This document shows, in pieces, positions 1 to 7,727 of a stretch of 17,344 nt of DNA. The translations under genes and the position numbers were made by a program. The notes under the pieces are model-generated. The model searched no databases. It saw only the letters and a list, made by a program, of their open reading frames with translations, and had not been told where the DNA came from. The stretch's first letter is position 1. Every line of letters begins with the position of its first letter. Origin of the DNA: JACMJP01 sp046160675 (lineage in GTDB: Bacteria; Bacteroidota; Bacteroidia; Chitinophagales; BACL12). The DNA is taken from assembly GCA_046160675.1 (NCBI GenBank), contig JBJXHH010000003.1, forward strand, positions 1-17,344, given 5' to 3'.

Positions 1-1554
1 ATGAACAATGGCGATGGGAGTTTTACAAAAATTACTGAAGGGGATATCCTCGAACATGAAAAGCCTTTTGACGGGGCTACTTTCGCAGACATGGATAATG
101 ATGGCGATCTGGATTGTTTTGTAGTGACATGGTACGGTTTCAAAAATTATTTCTACAGGAACAATGGTGATGGAACATTTACTTATGAGTTTGACCAGGC
201 GATGTGCATACCAACAACTTATTCAGAAACTGCAAGCTGGGGTGATTACGATCTTGATGGGTTTGTTGACCTGTATGTGACAAACAGCGGCGGCGACCTG
301 GAAAATTTATTATATCACAACAATGAAGGAACAACCTTTACAAAAATTACATCGGGCGAGCAAAGTACGGATGAGTTTTTATCCCGCAATGTAAACTGGG
401 TGGATTATGATAATGATGGTGATGTAGATCTTTTTGTAACCAATGAAAGTGATGAAGCTGATAACCTCTATCAGAATGATGGGGATGGAACATTCTCCAA
501 AATAGAAACAGGAGGTATTGTAGCATCAGAAAAAAGCACAATGAGTTCAAGCTGGGCAGATATTGATAATGATGGTGACCTGGATTGTTTTGTTGCCAAT
601 GCAAAATATTTTGCCGAACAAAACAACCAGTTATTTAAAAACAATAACGACGGAACATTTACTGAAATTACAACAGGTGATGTTGTTACTGATGGAGGTT
701 GCAGTTACGGAAGTAATTTCGGGGATTATGATAATGATGGCGATCTTGACCTTGTGGTGATGAACGGTTATTGTTCAGGAAGCATTGAGAATTTTCTGTA
801 TCAGAATGACGGAGAAGGAAACTTTACCCGGGATGAAACAAGTATAAGCGATCTCGGCACACCCTGTTCTTACGGCGGTGCCTGGGGCGATGTAAATAAT
901 GACGGATTTCTAGATCTTGTGATTGCTACCTGTAAGAATGAATCTACATCCGTAGCGCCTAAGAATTTATTTTATGTGAATAATACAAATGATAACAACT
1001 GGGTTAAGATAAAATTAAACGGAGATGCTGCCGGATCAAACGGGTCTGGCATTGGCGCAAGAATAAAAATAAAATGTACAATTGACGGCGAAACAGTTTG
1101 GCAAATGCGGGAAGTTTCAGCGCAAACCGGTTATTGCGGGCAAAATAGTTTGATACAACATTTCGGGCTAGGTACTGCAACTATTATTGATTCAATGATC
1201 GTTACATTTCCAGCGATGCCAGAAATTGTTTTAACAGGATTAGAAATAAACAGCCTCCACCAAATTCCGGAAGCATTACCGCAAGACATTCAAATTACCC
1301 GTAGTGTGAAGCATATCACAATTTATCCGAACCCGGTAAAAGATTTTTTTACTGTACACACAAACAATGTTTTTGTAAGCGGTTCAACATTGATGATCAA
1401 AGACACTACCGGGAAAATAATTTATGAAGAAAAAATGTATACTCCTATTCAAAACATTTCTGCTGATAAAATACATTTAGCCGCCGGTGTTTATTTTGTA
1501 GAAGTGAAAAATGAAGGCGGTGAAAGTTTTATAGAAAAAATTGTTGTTCAGTGA
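1..1554 (+). CDS. FG-GAP/VCBS repeat protein with UnbV/ASPIC domain and T9SS type A tail (5' partial)
   Basis: Secreted repeat protein, 517 residues visible. Six acidic calcium-loop motifs of the form D-x-[DN]-x-D-G-x-x-D lie at about residues 30, 82, 135, 187, 242 and 297, spaced 52-55 residues, as in FG-GAP/VCBS beta-propeller blades. Each blade also carries an NxxDGTFT-type strand. A UnbV/ASPIC-like module follows (about 334-420, with NGSGIGARI and a REVSAQTGY-like stretch). The C-terminus (about 439-517) has IYPNP at 441-445 and ends in a GVYFVEV...EKIVVQ pattern, a T9SS type A sorting domain, so the protein is probably exported through the outer membrane and cell-surface bound or released. 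The first codon is an ATG, but it sits in the middle of a repeat with no signal peptide, so the true start lies upstream of the window. The specific binding role is unknown. It ends 4 bp from the convergent zinc-ribbon gene. Confidence 0.92.
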   Translation: MNNGDGSFTKITEGDILEHEKPFDGATFADMDNDGDLDCFVVTWYGFKNYFYRNNGDGTFTYEFDQAMCIPTTYSETASWGDYDLDGFVDLYVTNSGGDLENLLYHNNEGTTFTKITSGEQSTDEFLSRNVNWVDYDNDGDVDLFVTNESDEADNLYQNDGDGTFSKIETGGIVASEKSTMSSSWADIDNDGDLDCFVANAKYFAEQNNQLFKNNNDGTFTEITTGDVVTDGGCSYGSNFGDYDNDGDLDLVVMNGYCSGSIENFLYQNDGEGNFTRDETSISDLGTPCSYGGAWGDVNNDGFLDLVIATCKNESTSVAPKNLFYVNNTNDNNWVKIKLNGDAAGSNGSGIGARIKIKCTIDGETVWQMREVSAQTGYCGQNSLIQHFGLGTATIIDSMIVTFPAMPEIVLTGLEINSLHQIPEALPQDIQITRSVKHITIYPNPVKDFFTVHTNNVFVSGSTLMIKDTTGKIIYEEKMYTPIQNISADKIHLAAGVYFVEVKNEGGESFIEKIVVQ

Positions 1555-1558
1555 ATTT

Positions 1559-2173
1559 TTAGTTTTTCATTCGCCACAGAAATCTCCTCAGCCAAATGAG
1601 TAAATAACCTAACAATACATATTCAACAAAACGGAGCCCCATCACAGCAAACATATTGATTTGTTTTACCGGGTTTCCGGCGGTATCAAAGCAGGTGTAG
1701 TCCTGCTCAACATAATAAGTGCCGGGCAGCGGGTTTGAAACGTCTTCTGCCCTTTGTAACGATGTGCCTTCTTCACAAAAACACATCTCCACTGGTTTGT
1801 TATAAATGAAATTGCCTGTTTGATCTACAGTGGCGCCCATCAATGCAAAAAAAGCAATTCCAATACCCCGCATAAGTGCATCCGGTTCTTCGGGCTTGCG
1901 TAACGGAACAATACCGAAACCTACGATTCCGGCAATAAGCAGTGCACCACTTGCAAAACCTTCTAACGTAGTCAGAGCAACGAATGACCCAATAAAGAAG
2001 CCGATCATTAAAATGCCTCCCGCAAGGAAAATGAGTACCCATGCCCATGAAGGAATTTTTTTCCAGAAAGTTTTCGGTTTATCATTTGGTACAAATTGAA
2101 TAGGGTTTCCGCAATAACGGCAATACTCAAAATCTGAAGAATTTTCTTTTTTACAGTGCGGGCAGGTTTTCAT
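1559..2173 (-). CDS. zinc-ribbon membrane protein of unknown function
   Basis: Protein of 204 residues. The N-terminus carries a four-cysteine zinc ribbon (C4, C7, C18, C21, pattern CPxC...CxxCG), then a polar linker and hydrophobic segments at about 43-66, 72-91, 102-122 and 172-195, so a cytosolic zinc finger followed by about four membrane helices. The loop between helices 3 and 4 is probably periplasmic and contains three cysteines (MCFC and YTCF), which might form a disulfide. The C-terminus is basic, consistent with a cytosolic end. I do not recognise a named family beyond 'zinc-ribbon domain-containing protein'. A TAACTTTG promoter-like box lies only about 8 bp before the start, suggesting a leaderless or nearly leaderless mRNA. 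The gene converges on the VCBS gene with 4 bp between stops. Confidence 0.8.
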   Translation of the reverse strand: MKTCPHCKKENSSDFEYCRYCGNPIQFVPNDKPKTFWKKIPSWAWVLIFLAGGILMIGFFIGSFVALTTLEGFASGALLIAGIVGFGIVPLRKPEEPDALMRGIGIAFFALMGATVDQTGNFIYNKPVEMCFCEEGTSLQRAEDVSNPLPGTYYVEQDYTCFDTAGNPVKQINMFAVMGLRFVEYVLLGYLLIWLRRFLWRMKN

Positions 2174-2180
2174 TGAGAAA

Positions 2181-2214
2181 CAAAGTTAGATACTTAAGAG
2201 GGGTGAAATACAAA
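2181..2214 (-). promoter_or_regulatory. candidate Bacteroidota promoter for the zinc-ribbon gene
   Basis: On the minus strand TTTG (2214-2211), a 22-nt spacer, then TAACTTTG (2188-2181) matches the Bacteroidota consensus TTTG-N17..23-TAnnTTTG. The -7 box ends 7 nt before the ATG, so transcription would begin at or just before the start codon. The TTTG lies in a T-run, which weakens it. Confidence 0.4.
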
Positions 2215-2227
2215 AAAAAATTGAGTT

Positions 2228-5200
2228 TCACCTCAGCACCGTTACATTCCCTTTTTTGAAAATGATAACGCCATTGTTAAGTTCTGCTTCTAATGTGAAT
2301 GCATACACACCGGAAGTTACAGGCAGACCCCTGGCGTAACCGTCCCAGCCGAAAGTAATGTCCATTGGAAAAAGTGCTTCTCTACTCCAGATGAGTTCTC
2401 CCCAGCGATCGAATATGTTGAAAGATTTTATGAGGACGATATCAGAACCGAAAGCAAAAAGAAAATCATTTACACCATCGCCATTCGGAGTGAAAGTATT
2501 GGGGACAAAAACCGTTGAATCAAAAACCGGGATTACAGTAACTGTTACATCATCCGTTGCAACACAACCGAAAACATCGTAAGAAGTGACCGTGTAAGTA
2601 ATTGTTTCGGCGGGTGATGCCACTGGTGACGCACAACCTGTACAACTCAAATTGATGTCAGGACTCCAGGTAAATGTACTGCCCCCTTCAGCATTCAACT
2701 GAATTTCACCGGCTTCATAAATAGAAACATCAGGCCCGGCATCTACAATATTTTGTATCACTTCAATGGTTGTTGAAACAGTTCCTGTACATCCATTTGC
2801 ATCTGTGTAAGAATAAAAAACTGTGTATACTCCATCGCTTCCGGCTAATCCAGGATCAAACAGAGAGCCTGAAACTCCCTCCCCGCTTATCACCCCGCCG
2901 GTTGGAGTAACAATTATCGGAACAGCATTCCCCTCCAGGCAAACAACATCTGCAAGATCAATTGTTAAAACAGGGTCAGCAAATATAGTTATGTCAACAG
3001 ATTGTGTTTCACCGCAACCGGGTGAAGTATAGCTTACAGTAAATGTTCCTACTGATGATGCGTCGAGGTTTATTTCTCCTGTAGTAGCATCAATCACTAA
3101 TCCTGCATCAGCAGAAAATGTCCCTCCCGGAAAACTTACAGACGTAGGCAATATGGTTCCCTGGCTGCAATAGCTTGTAGGACTATAAGTAAAATCGGCC
3201 ACTGTTGTTGGTAAAATTGTAACTGTTTGTGTACTTGAATTTTGACATGGCCCTGTTGGTGTTGTGTAAGTGATAGTGTAAGTTGTGCCTGGCGTTCCTG
3301 TGCTTAAATCAATAGTTCCGGTTAAAGCATTAATACTTGCATCCGTTGGGGAAATTGTAAAAGTTCCTCCGGCGGTAGTGATTGCAATTGGAGTGGTGCT
3401 TCCTCCTACGCAATAACTTGCAGCAGAATAATTAAAAGCCGGGTCATCCAATGGATCAATTAAAATAGTTTCTGTTGCTTCGTTCTGGCAAGGCCCTGCT
3501 GGAGTTGTATATGTGATTGCATATACCGTTCCAACAGTACCGGTTGAGAGATCAACTTCTCCAGTTGCGGCGTCAATTACTAATCCTGTGGGAGAAACAG
3601 AAAATGTTCCACCAGTAACTCCTGTTATGGTTGGTATTTCTGTTCCGGTTGGGCAAAACGATGCTGCGCTATAACTGAAAGTTGGATCATCAAGCGGGTC
3701 TATCAAAACAGTTTCGGTACTTGATTCAGTACAATACCCGGGAGTAGTGTACGTAATAGTATAAGTTGTTCCTACATCGCCGGTAGTAAGATCCAATTCA
3801 CCTGTGGTAGATGAAATAGTTATTGTTGCTGGAGTGACAGTAAAAGTTCCTCCGGTAGTTCCAGAAATAGTTGGAATAGTTGAACCAGTTGGGCAATAAG
3901 AAGAAGCGTCATAGCTGAATGTCGCATCTTCCGTAGGCTCAATCGTTACATCAAATGTTGAAATTGATGGACAAGTGCCTGTTGTTGTGTATGTAATCGT
4001 ATAGGTTGTTCCAACAGTTGCTGTTGACAGATCAAGCATACCGGTACTTGCATTGATTGTCATATCTGTTGGGCTGATGGAAAATGTTCCGCCTGATGTA
4101 GCTGTATAAGAAGGATAAGCTGTACCAGTTGGACAATAAGTATCTGTTGCATATGAAAATGTAGCATCATCAAAATCTGAAATTGTAATGCTTACTGTTG
4201 ATGAATCAGGACAAGTTCCGTTTGTGAGATATTCAATTGTATAAGTACCTGCAGTACTGGTACCAAGGTCAATATCACCGGTAGCAGCATCAATATCCAA
4301 TCCCGCCGGAGTTGCAGAAAATGTTCCTCCAGATGTTGCTATATAATCAGGGCTCAGGATAGTTCCATCGGCACAGTGAGTTGTGCCGCTCCCTCCGGGA
4401 TAACTGAAAGTTGCATCATCAGGGGCTGAAACCGTAACTGTTACATCAGCAGAATAAGTGGTTCCATCGCATCCAACAAGGGAAGCTGTATAAGTGGTTG
4501 TAGAAGTTGGTGAAACCGTTATACTATCACCTGTTCCTACCAATGTAGCTCCAACATACCATTCAATACCTGCTGGAGTATACCTCCAGCTTTCATCACT
4601 TGTTGTCCATGCAGATGCATCTCTTCCTGATACTTCGTAAGAGACTGTTCCACCACTATTATGAATTGCCATGGTAGCTTTCCCACTTTCCCAGCTTGTA
4701 CAGTTAGGTTTGTCAATTATGTGGTTCTCAATAATATTTGTTGTTTCATAAAGTACTATTTGAAAACTCCCCTCAGAAGATGAGCAGCTAAAAAGCGGCA
4801 TATCCTGGAAACTTGCTACAAAACGCCTGTAGGGTGCTGTTCCCAGTGTTTGGTATTTTACCAGAGAACCCGCCCCGTAAGGATTCCAGTCTTGCCATGG
4901 ACCCATTATACAATTCTTAGGAACATTTGTATTGGTATTAGGAACACTATAAGAAGGGCTGCCGCCCGGGCCATACACAGTATTCCAGGCAGAGGGTGGA
5001 TTTGTAAATGTAACCCATCCGTTTGTACTGATATAACAATCTGTATAGGCGTTACCAAAAAAACAAAATTCAAAACCCATATCAATTGCCGAAGTACTTA
5101 TATCATCCGTTCCTGTCGGAAAGGCATTTGTTCCCGCATGCGTTTCTGAGGTTGCCGGAAAAGAATCTACTGTGTATGCTGCAGTTCCATAAGAACCTGC

Positions 5201-5332
5201 AGAAAGCACTTCCAGTGTAACGAAACCGCCACAAATTGCTGTATCTGCAGAAACTGTAATTTGCGCTGACACTTTGCAATGCAACAATAATAACGTAGCG
5301 AAAAAAATGCTATATATGCGTAGTTTCAACAT
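2228..5332 (-). CDS. large secreted Ig-like repeat protein with gliding-motility (CHU_C) T9SS type B C-terminal domain
   Basis: Protein of 1034 residues. Signal peptide 1-23 (hydrophobic core 9-17, cleavage after VSA, Q24 next; the Cys at 19 follows His, so it is not a lipobox). Residues about 55-252 form a domain typical of Bacteroidota adhesin-like proteins, nidogen-like in pattern: ISTNGWVTF, a GPWQDWNP stretch, TAPYRRFV, QIVLYETT, then WRYTPAG ending near 254. A short Ig-like segment leads into six tandem repeats of about 80 residues starting at 305, 388, 468, 548, 629 and 711, each with a conserved Cys, a GGTF motif and TGxxDL. A divergent seventh unit (786-858) and a PKD-like module follow. 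The C-terminus (about 941-1034) contains VFVPNTFTPNGDGVND, FNIFDRWG and FGWDG, the CHU_C/T9SS type B sorting domain. It is probably a surface adhesin or structural protein; the ligand is unknown. A short gene separates it from another T9SS substrate. Confidence 0.93.
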   Translation of the reverse strand: MLKLRIYSIFFATLLLLHCKVSAQITVSADTAICGGFVTLEVLSAGSYGTAAYTVDSFPATSETHAGTNAFPTGTDDISTSAIDMGFEFCFFGNAYTDCYISTNGWVTFTNPPSAWNTVYGPGGSPSYSVPNTNTNVPKNCIMGPWQDWNPYGAGSLVKYQTLGTAPYRRFVASFQDMPLFSCSSSEGSFQIVLYETTNIIENHIIDKPNCTSWESGKATMAIHNSGGTVSYEVSGRDASAWTTSDESWRYTPAGIEWYVGATLVGTGDSITVSPTSTTTYTASLVGCDGTTYSADVTVTVSAPDDATFSYPGGSGTTHCADGTILSPDYIATSGGTFSATPAGLDIDAATGDIDLGTSTAGTYTIEYLTNGTCPDSSTVSITISDFDDATFSYATDTYCPTGTAYPSYTATSGGTFSISPTDMTINASTGMLDLSTATVGTTYTITYTTTGTCPSISTFDVTIEPTEDATFSYDASSYCPTGSTIPTISGTTGGTFTVTPATITISSTTGELDLTTGDVGTTYTITYTTPGYCTESSTETVLIDPLDDPTFSYSAASFCPTGTEIPTITGVTGGTFSVSPTGLVIDAATGEVDLSTGTVGTVYAITYTTPAGPCQNEATETILIDPLDDPAFNYSAASYCVGGSTTPIAITTAGGTFTISPTDASINALTGTIDLSTGTPGTTYTITYTTPTGPCQNSSTQTVTILPTTVADFTYSPTSYCSQGTILPTSVSFPGGTFSADAGLVIDATTGEINLDASSVGTFTVSYTSPGCGETQSVDITIFADPVLTIDLADVVCLEGNAVPIIVTPTGGVISGEGVSGSLFDPGLAGSDGVYTVFYSYTDANGCTGTVSTTIEVIQNIVDAGPDVSIYEAGEIQLNAEGGSTFTWSPDINLSCTGCASPVASPAETITYTVTSYDVFGCVATDDVTVTVIPVFDSTVFVPNTFTPNGDGVNDFLFAFGSDIVLIKSFNIFDRWGELIWSREALFPMDITFGWDGYARGLPVTSGVYAFTLEAELNNGVIIFKKGNVTVLR
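2978..4420 (-). repeat. six tandem ~240-bp coding repeats (Ig-like units)
   Basis: In-frame tandem array encoding residues 305-785 of the type B T9SS protein. Units begin near 4420, 4171, 3931, 3691, 3448 and 3202, giving lengths of 249, 240, 240, 243, 246 and about 225 bp. The middle units are most alike: recurrent coding for GGTF, SPT, IDAATGE, DLSTG and YTITYTTP. The units have diverged in DNA as well as protein, so the array is not a recent amplification. Confidence 0.85.
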
Positions 5333-5505
5333 GCCGATGCCAGGGTGTTAGGTTTTGCAAGCCGCAAGTTACAGTTTAATTGAAAAAAAGAAAAGTACAA
5401 ACAAACAGGTTTTCCGTTGATTGTAAGGATTTGTGAGATGGTAATTATTATAGGAACTTGAAAGTAAATTGGAGAAATGTAACAAGCTAAATTACTATTA
5501 AAGAA
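5333..5505. other. intergenic region without a gene
   Basis: About 170 bp between the start of the large type B T9SS gene and the tRNA terminator. It is AT-rich and should contain the promoter for the T9SS gene. I found only a weak candidate (minus-strand TACTTTTC around 5390, one mismatch to TAnnTTTG, with no good -33 element). Confidence 0.5.
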
Positions 5506-5532
5506 GAAAAAAATCCCGCATTACTGCAGGAT
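5506..5532 (-). terminator. rho-independent terminator of tRNA-Asn
   Basis: Read on the minus strand, ATCCTGC (5532-5526), loop AGTAAT, GCGGGAT (5519-5513) form a 7-bp stem with one T-G pair. A run of about seven T follows directly (5512-5506). It begins 3 nt after the tRNA 3' end. Confidence 0.8.
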
Positions 5533-5535
5533 CTG

Positions 5536-5609
5536 CTCCCCCTGCTGGACTTGAACCAGCGACCCTTTGATTAACAGTCAAATGCTCTAACCAACTGAGC
5601 TAAGGAGGA
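5536..5609 (-). tRNA. tRNA-Asn (anticodon GTT)
   Basis: A 74-nt cloverleaf on the minus strand. Acceptor 5' TCCTCCT pairs with 3' AGGGGGA (one T-G pair), discriminator G73. D arm GCTC-AGTTGGTTA-GAGC, anticodon stem TTTGA/TCAAA with loop CTGTTAA (GTT reads Asn codons), 5-nt variable loop, T arm GCTGG-TTCAAGT-CCAGC. The CCA end is not encoded (CAG follows the discriminator), so it must be added after transcription. The G discriminator fits asparagine tRNAs. Single tRNA with its own promoter and terminator. Confidence 0.97.
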
Positions 5610-5628
5610 ATATTCAATTTTGGGACTG

Positions 5629-5660
5629 CAAATGTAGCTGTGATTGGGGTTTTAAACAAA
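5629..5660 (-). promoter_or_regulatory. Bacteroidota-type sigma promoter of tRNA-Asn
   Basis: On the minus strand TTTG (5660-5657), spacer of 20 nt, TACATTTG (5636-5629): a full match to the Bacteroidota housekeeping consensus TTTG-N19-TAnnTTTG apart from one extra spacer base. Predicted transcription start near 5622, about 12 nt before the mature tRNA. This is the clearest promoter in the window and supports the phylum assignment. Confidence 0.75.
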
Positions 5661-5773
5661 CCTTCTCCTAAAATTATTTTACTCGGCTTGTGTATTGAGC
5701 TTCTTCGTAAGCCTGTGTAAAACTCCGATTCCCAAGTGGTTCAACTTCTCTATTTTTCGGTGAAATTTCCGGT

Positions 5774-6694
5774 ATGAGCATACTTGTAGTTGGAACCGTC
5801 GCTTTTGATGCCATTGAAACCCCTTTTGGTAAAACCGACAAAATCATTGGCGGGTCGGGTACTTACATAGGGTTGGCTGCTTCTTATTTTTATAATAATA
5901 TTAAACTCGTGAGTGTTGTAGGTGATGACTTTCCGAAATCTACTTTCACTAATTTTAATAAAAAAGGTATTCATACAGAAGGGGTTCAGGTAATTAAAGG
6001 CAAAAAATCTTTTTTTTGGGCAGGCAGGTATCATCTTGACATGAACACCCGTGACACCTTAAAAACAGAGTTGAATGTGCTGGCTGATTTTGACCCCATC
6101 TTACCTGAAAGTTATCGTAAAGCAGAGTATGTCATGCTGGGGAATATTGAACCCGCATTACAAATAAGTGTGATTGACCAATTGAAAGTGAAACCGAAAC
6201 TCCTTGCAATGGATACAATGAATTACTGGATGAACAACAGCCGCCAGGCATTGGACAAAGTATTAAAAATGGTTGATCTGCTTATTATAAATGATGAAGA
6301 AGCAAGGCAACTCGTAAATGAATTTTCTATTGCAAAGGCAGCAAAACTCATACTACAGAAATATGCTATTAAATATTTAGTGATAAAAAAAGGAGAACAC
6401 GGTGCGTTATTGTTTTGTGGCGACCAGGTGTTCTTTGCTCCCGCCCTGCCGCTTGAAGAAGTGTTTGACCCAACAGGTGCAGGAGATACCTTCGCAGGTG
6501 GCTTCATGGGCTATCTTGCAAAAACAAAAAACATTACCTACACCAACATGAAGCGGGCAGTTATTTTTGGCAGTGCTATGGCCAGTTTATGTGTAGAAAA
6601 ATTTGGCCCCCAAAGATTAATGGAAATAAAAAACTCCAACATTACTAAAAGGGTGGGTGAATTTGTTGATCTGATGAAAGTATCTATGAAATGA
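5774..6694 (+). CDS. PfkB-family (ribokinase-like) carbohydrate kinase
   Basis: Protein of 306 residues, the usual length for the family. It transfers phosphate from ATP to a sugar or nucleoside hydroxyl in the cytosol. N-terminal beta strand ILVVGTVAFD (3-12) ends in the Asp that normally contacts substrate; GGSG at 26-29 is the family glycine motif; VVGDDFP follows. The C-terminal PfkB signature DPTGAGDTFAGGF starts at 232, with the expected catalytic base D238 and the anion-hole GAG before it. No transmembrane or extra domains. The substrate cannot be told from sequence: neighbours give no sugar pathway. A one-mismatch -7 box (TATTTTTC, 5751) precedes the gene but lacks a clear -33 element. 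It converges with the cytochrome b5 gene, leaving 4 bp. Confidence 0.9.
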   Translation: MSILVVGTVAFDAIETPFGKTDKIIGGSGTYIGLAASYFYNNIKLVSVVGDDFPKSTFTNFNKKGIHTEGVQVIKGKKSFFWAGRYHLDMNTRDTLKTELNVLADFDPILPESYRKAEYVMLGNIEPALQISVIDQLKVKPKLLAMDTMNYWMNNSRQALDKVLKMVDLLIINDEEARQLVNEFSIAKAAKLILQKYAIKYLVIKKGEHGALLFCGDQVFFAPALPLEEVFDPTGAGDTFAGGFMGYLAKTKNITYTNMKRAVIFGSAMASLCVEKFGPQRLMEIKNSNITKRVGEFVDLMKVSMK

Positions 6695-6698
6695 GTGA

Positions 6699-6950
6699 TC
6701 AAATTCTTTTTTCCTCTTCTATCCGGCCAACTTTTTTTAGTCTCTCGAAAACAACCTCAGTATGGGGTGCATCCGGTAATTCATATGTAAGGTCTTGCCC
6801 TGCAAAGTGTTCATAGTGTTTGCCAAAACGCCACAGTGTGCTGTGGGTTACATCATAAATTACTCCTTTGTAAGCAATCCAAATTTCTTCTTTATCAATT
6901 CCATTACGGAGTGCGAGCTGAAATTTTGTGTAAACGGGTAGTTCGTTCAT
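6699..6950 (-). CDS. small cytochrome b5-like heme-binding domain protein
   Basis: Protein of 83 residues consisting of one cytochrome b5-like heme/steroid-binding domain, with no membrane anchor or signal peptide. Family features: WIAYKGVIYDVT (24-35), SxLW (37-40), GKHYEHFAGQDLT (43-55) and APH (61-63) followed by VFERL..VG. The classical HPGG heme motif is replaced by HFAG (48-51), and the second histidine is probably H63, only 15 residues later. This is the short bacterial variant of the fold, so heme binding is likely but not certain. The start ATG overlaps the stop of the upstream acetyltransferase gene by 4 nt (ATGA, 6947-6950), implying coupled translation. The electron partner or ligand is unknown. 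Confidence 0.8.
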   Translation of the reverse strand: MNELPVYTKFQLALRNGIDKEEIWIAYKGVIYDVTHSTLWRFGKHYEHFAGQDLTYELPDAPHTEVVFERLKKVGRIEEEKRI

Positions 6951-7660
6951 AGCCAGAAGTGATATACGTTTTCTTCCTTTTCGATGTTGAACCCGCAGGC
7001 TTCATAAAATTTACAGCCTGCTTTATTTCTTTTTTGGGTTACCACCTGTAATTCTTTATAATTGTTTTCGTTGCTCCATTTTACAGCAGTATGAACCAAT
7101 TCTTTTCCAATTTTTTTCCCCCTGTAATTTTTATCTACAGCTATCAGGTCAATTTCTGCCCTTTCAGGATTTACTTCATGAACGATTACAAATCCGGTTA
7201 TCTTTTCACTCTCTTTTGAAACAAATATTTTTTTCACATTATTTTCTTCCACTGCTTTTGTAATCCAGGTTGTATACAGCTTTTCAAAAGTATTCACAGG
7301 AAAGACAGGGTCATTTCTGAATCTTGAAAACTCTCCGCTTTGTAGGGACAGGGAAATGAGTTCAGGGTTTATTTTTCCGGTATAGGGTTCAATATATGAA
7401 AATAGATTGCGGGAAATGTGATCAAGTATTTTTACAAATGTAACCTTTGTATCAATCTGTTTTATACCCGCATTCTCAAGGGCCGAATTTGACAAAACAT
7501 CTGCAGATGATACCCTCCAATAAGCAAGCCTGTAATGCGCTTTCTTTAATGCATCACAAATATTTCTGAGCTCTGAAGCATCGCCCGTACCGGTAATATC
7601 AGCAACTTTAAAACCGAAAAAATCAGAATCCCAGTTTTTATGTTTCAGGCTAAATGGCAT
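6947..7660 (-). CDS. GNAT-family N-acetyltransferase (WecD/RffC-like)
   Basis: Protein of 237 residues. The C-terminal GNAT fold shows AEIDLIAVDKNYRGKKIG, with the acetyl-CoA pyrophosphate-binding RxxxxG at 180-185, then LQVVTQKRN and a KAGCKFYEACGF motif (motif B) before the end. The N-terminal stretch NWDSDFFGFKV (9-19) resembles the beginning of dTDP-fucosamine acetyltransferase WecD, so an amino-sugar nucleotide or related amine is a possible acceptor; this is inference. No neighbouring polysaccharide genes support it. It is the first gene of a two-gene unit with the cytochrome b5-like gene and is divergent from the ABC transporter. Confidence 0.85.
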   Translation of the reverse strand: MPFSLKHKNWDSDFFGFKVADITGTGDASELRNICDALKKAHYRLAYWRVSSADVLSNSALENAGIKQIDTKVTFVKILDHISRNLFSYIEPYTGKINPELISLSLQSGEFSRFRNDPVFPVNTFEKLYTTWITKAVEENNVKKIFVSKESEKITGFVIVHEVNPERAEIDLIAVDKNYRGKKIGKELVHTAVKWSNENNYKELQVVTQKRNKAGCKFYEACGFNIEKEENVYHFWL

Positions 7661-7672
7661 CAGTGTAAAATT

Positions 7673-7706
7673 ATTTAATCGGCTTAAGATTCATTTAATC
7701 GGCTAA
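7673..7706. repeat. direct repeat of 14 bp with 20-bp period, candidate operator
   Basis: ATTTAATCGGCTTA at 7673-7686 and ATTTAATCGGCTAA at 7693-7706 differ at one base. The centre-to-centre distance is 20 bp, about two helical turns, so a protein could contact both on one face. The pair lies 13 bp upstream of the acetyltransferase start, in the 120-bp divergent region shared with the ABC exporter. Confidence 0.5.
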
Positions 7707-7727
7707 ATTCAAGAGTTTATCGGAAAC

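Noticed and set aside
1..1554. ATG at position 1 as a true start
   Set aside because: It encodes a Met inside the repeated NNGDGxFTKI strand and is followed by no signal peptide, although the C-terminus is a T9SS sorting domain that requires one; the gene continues upstream.
2978..4420. CRISPR array or satellite in the 240-bp repeat
   Set aside because: The units are contiguous, in frame, long and diverged, with no short repeat-spacer pattern; they encode Ig-like domains.
4850..5149. 99-codon plus-strand frame inside the type B T9SS gene
   Set aside because: It is antisense to a strongly supported coding region, Arg/Ile-rich without domain signals; a shadow frame.
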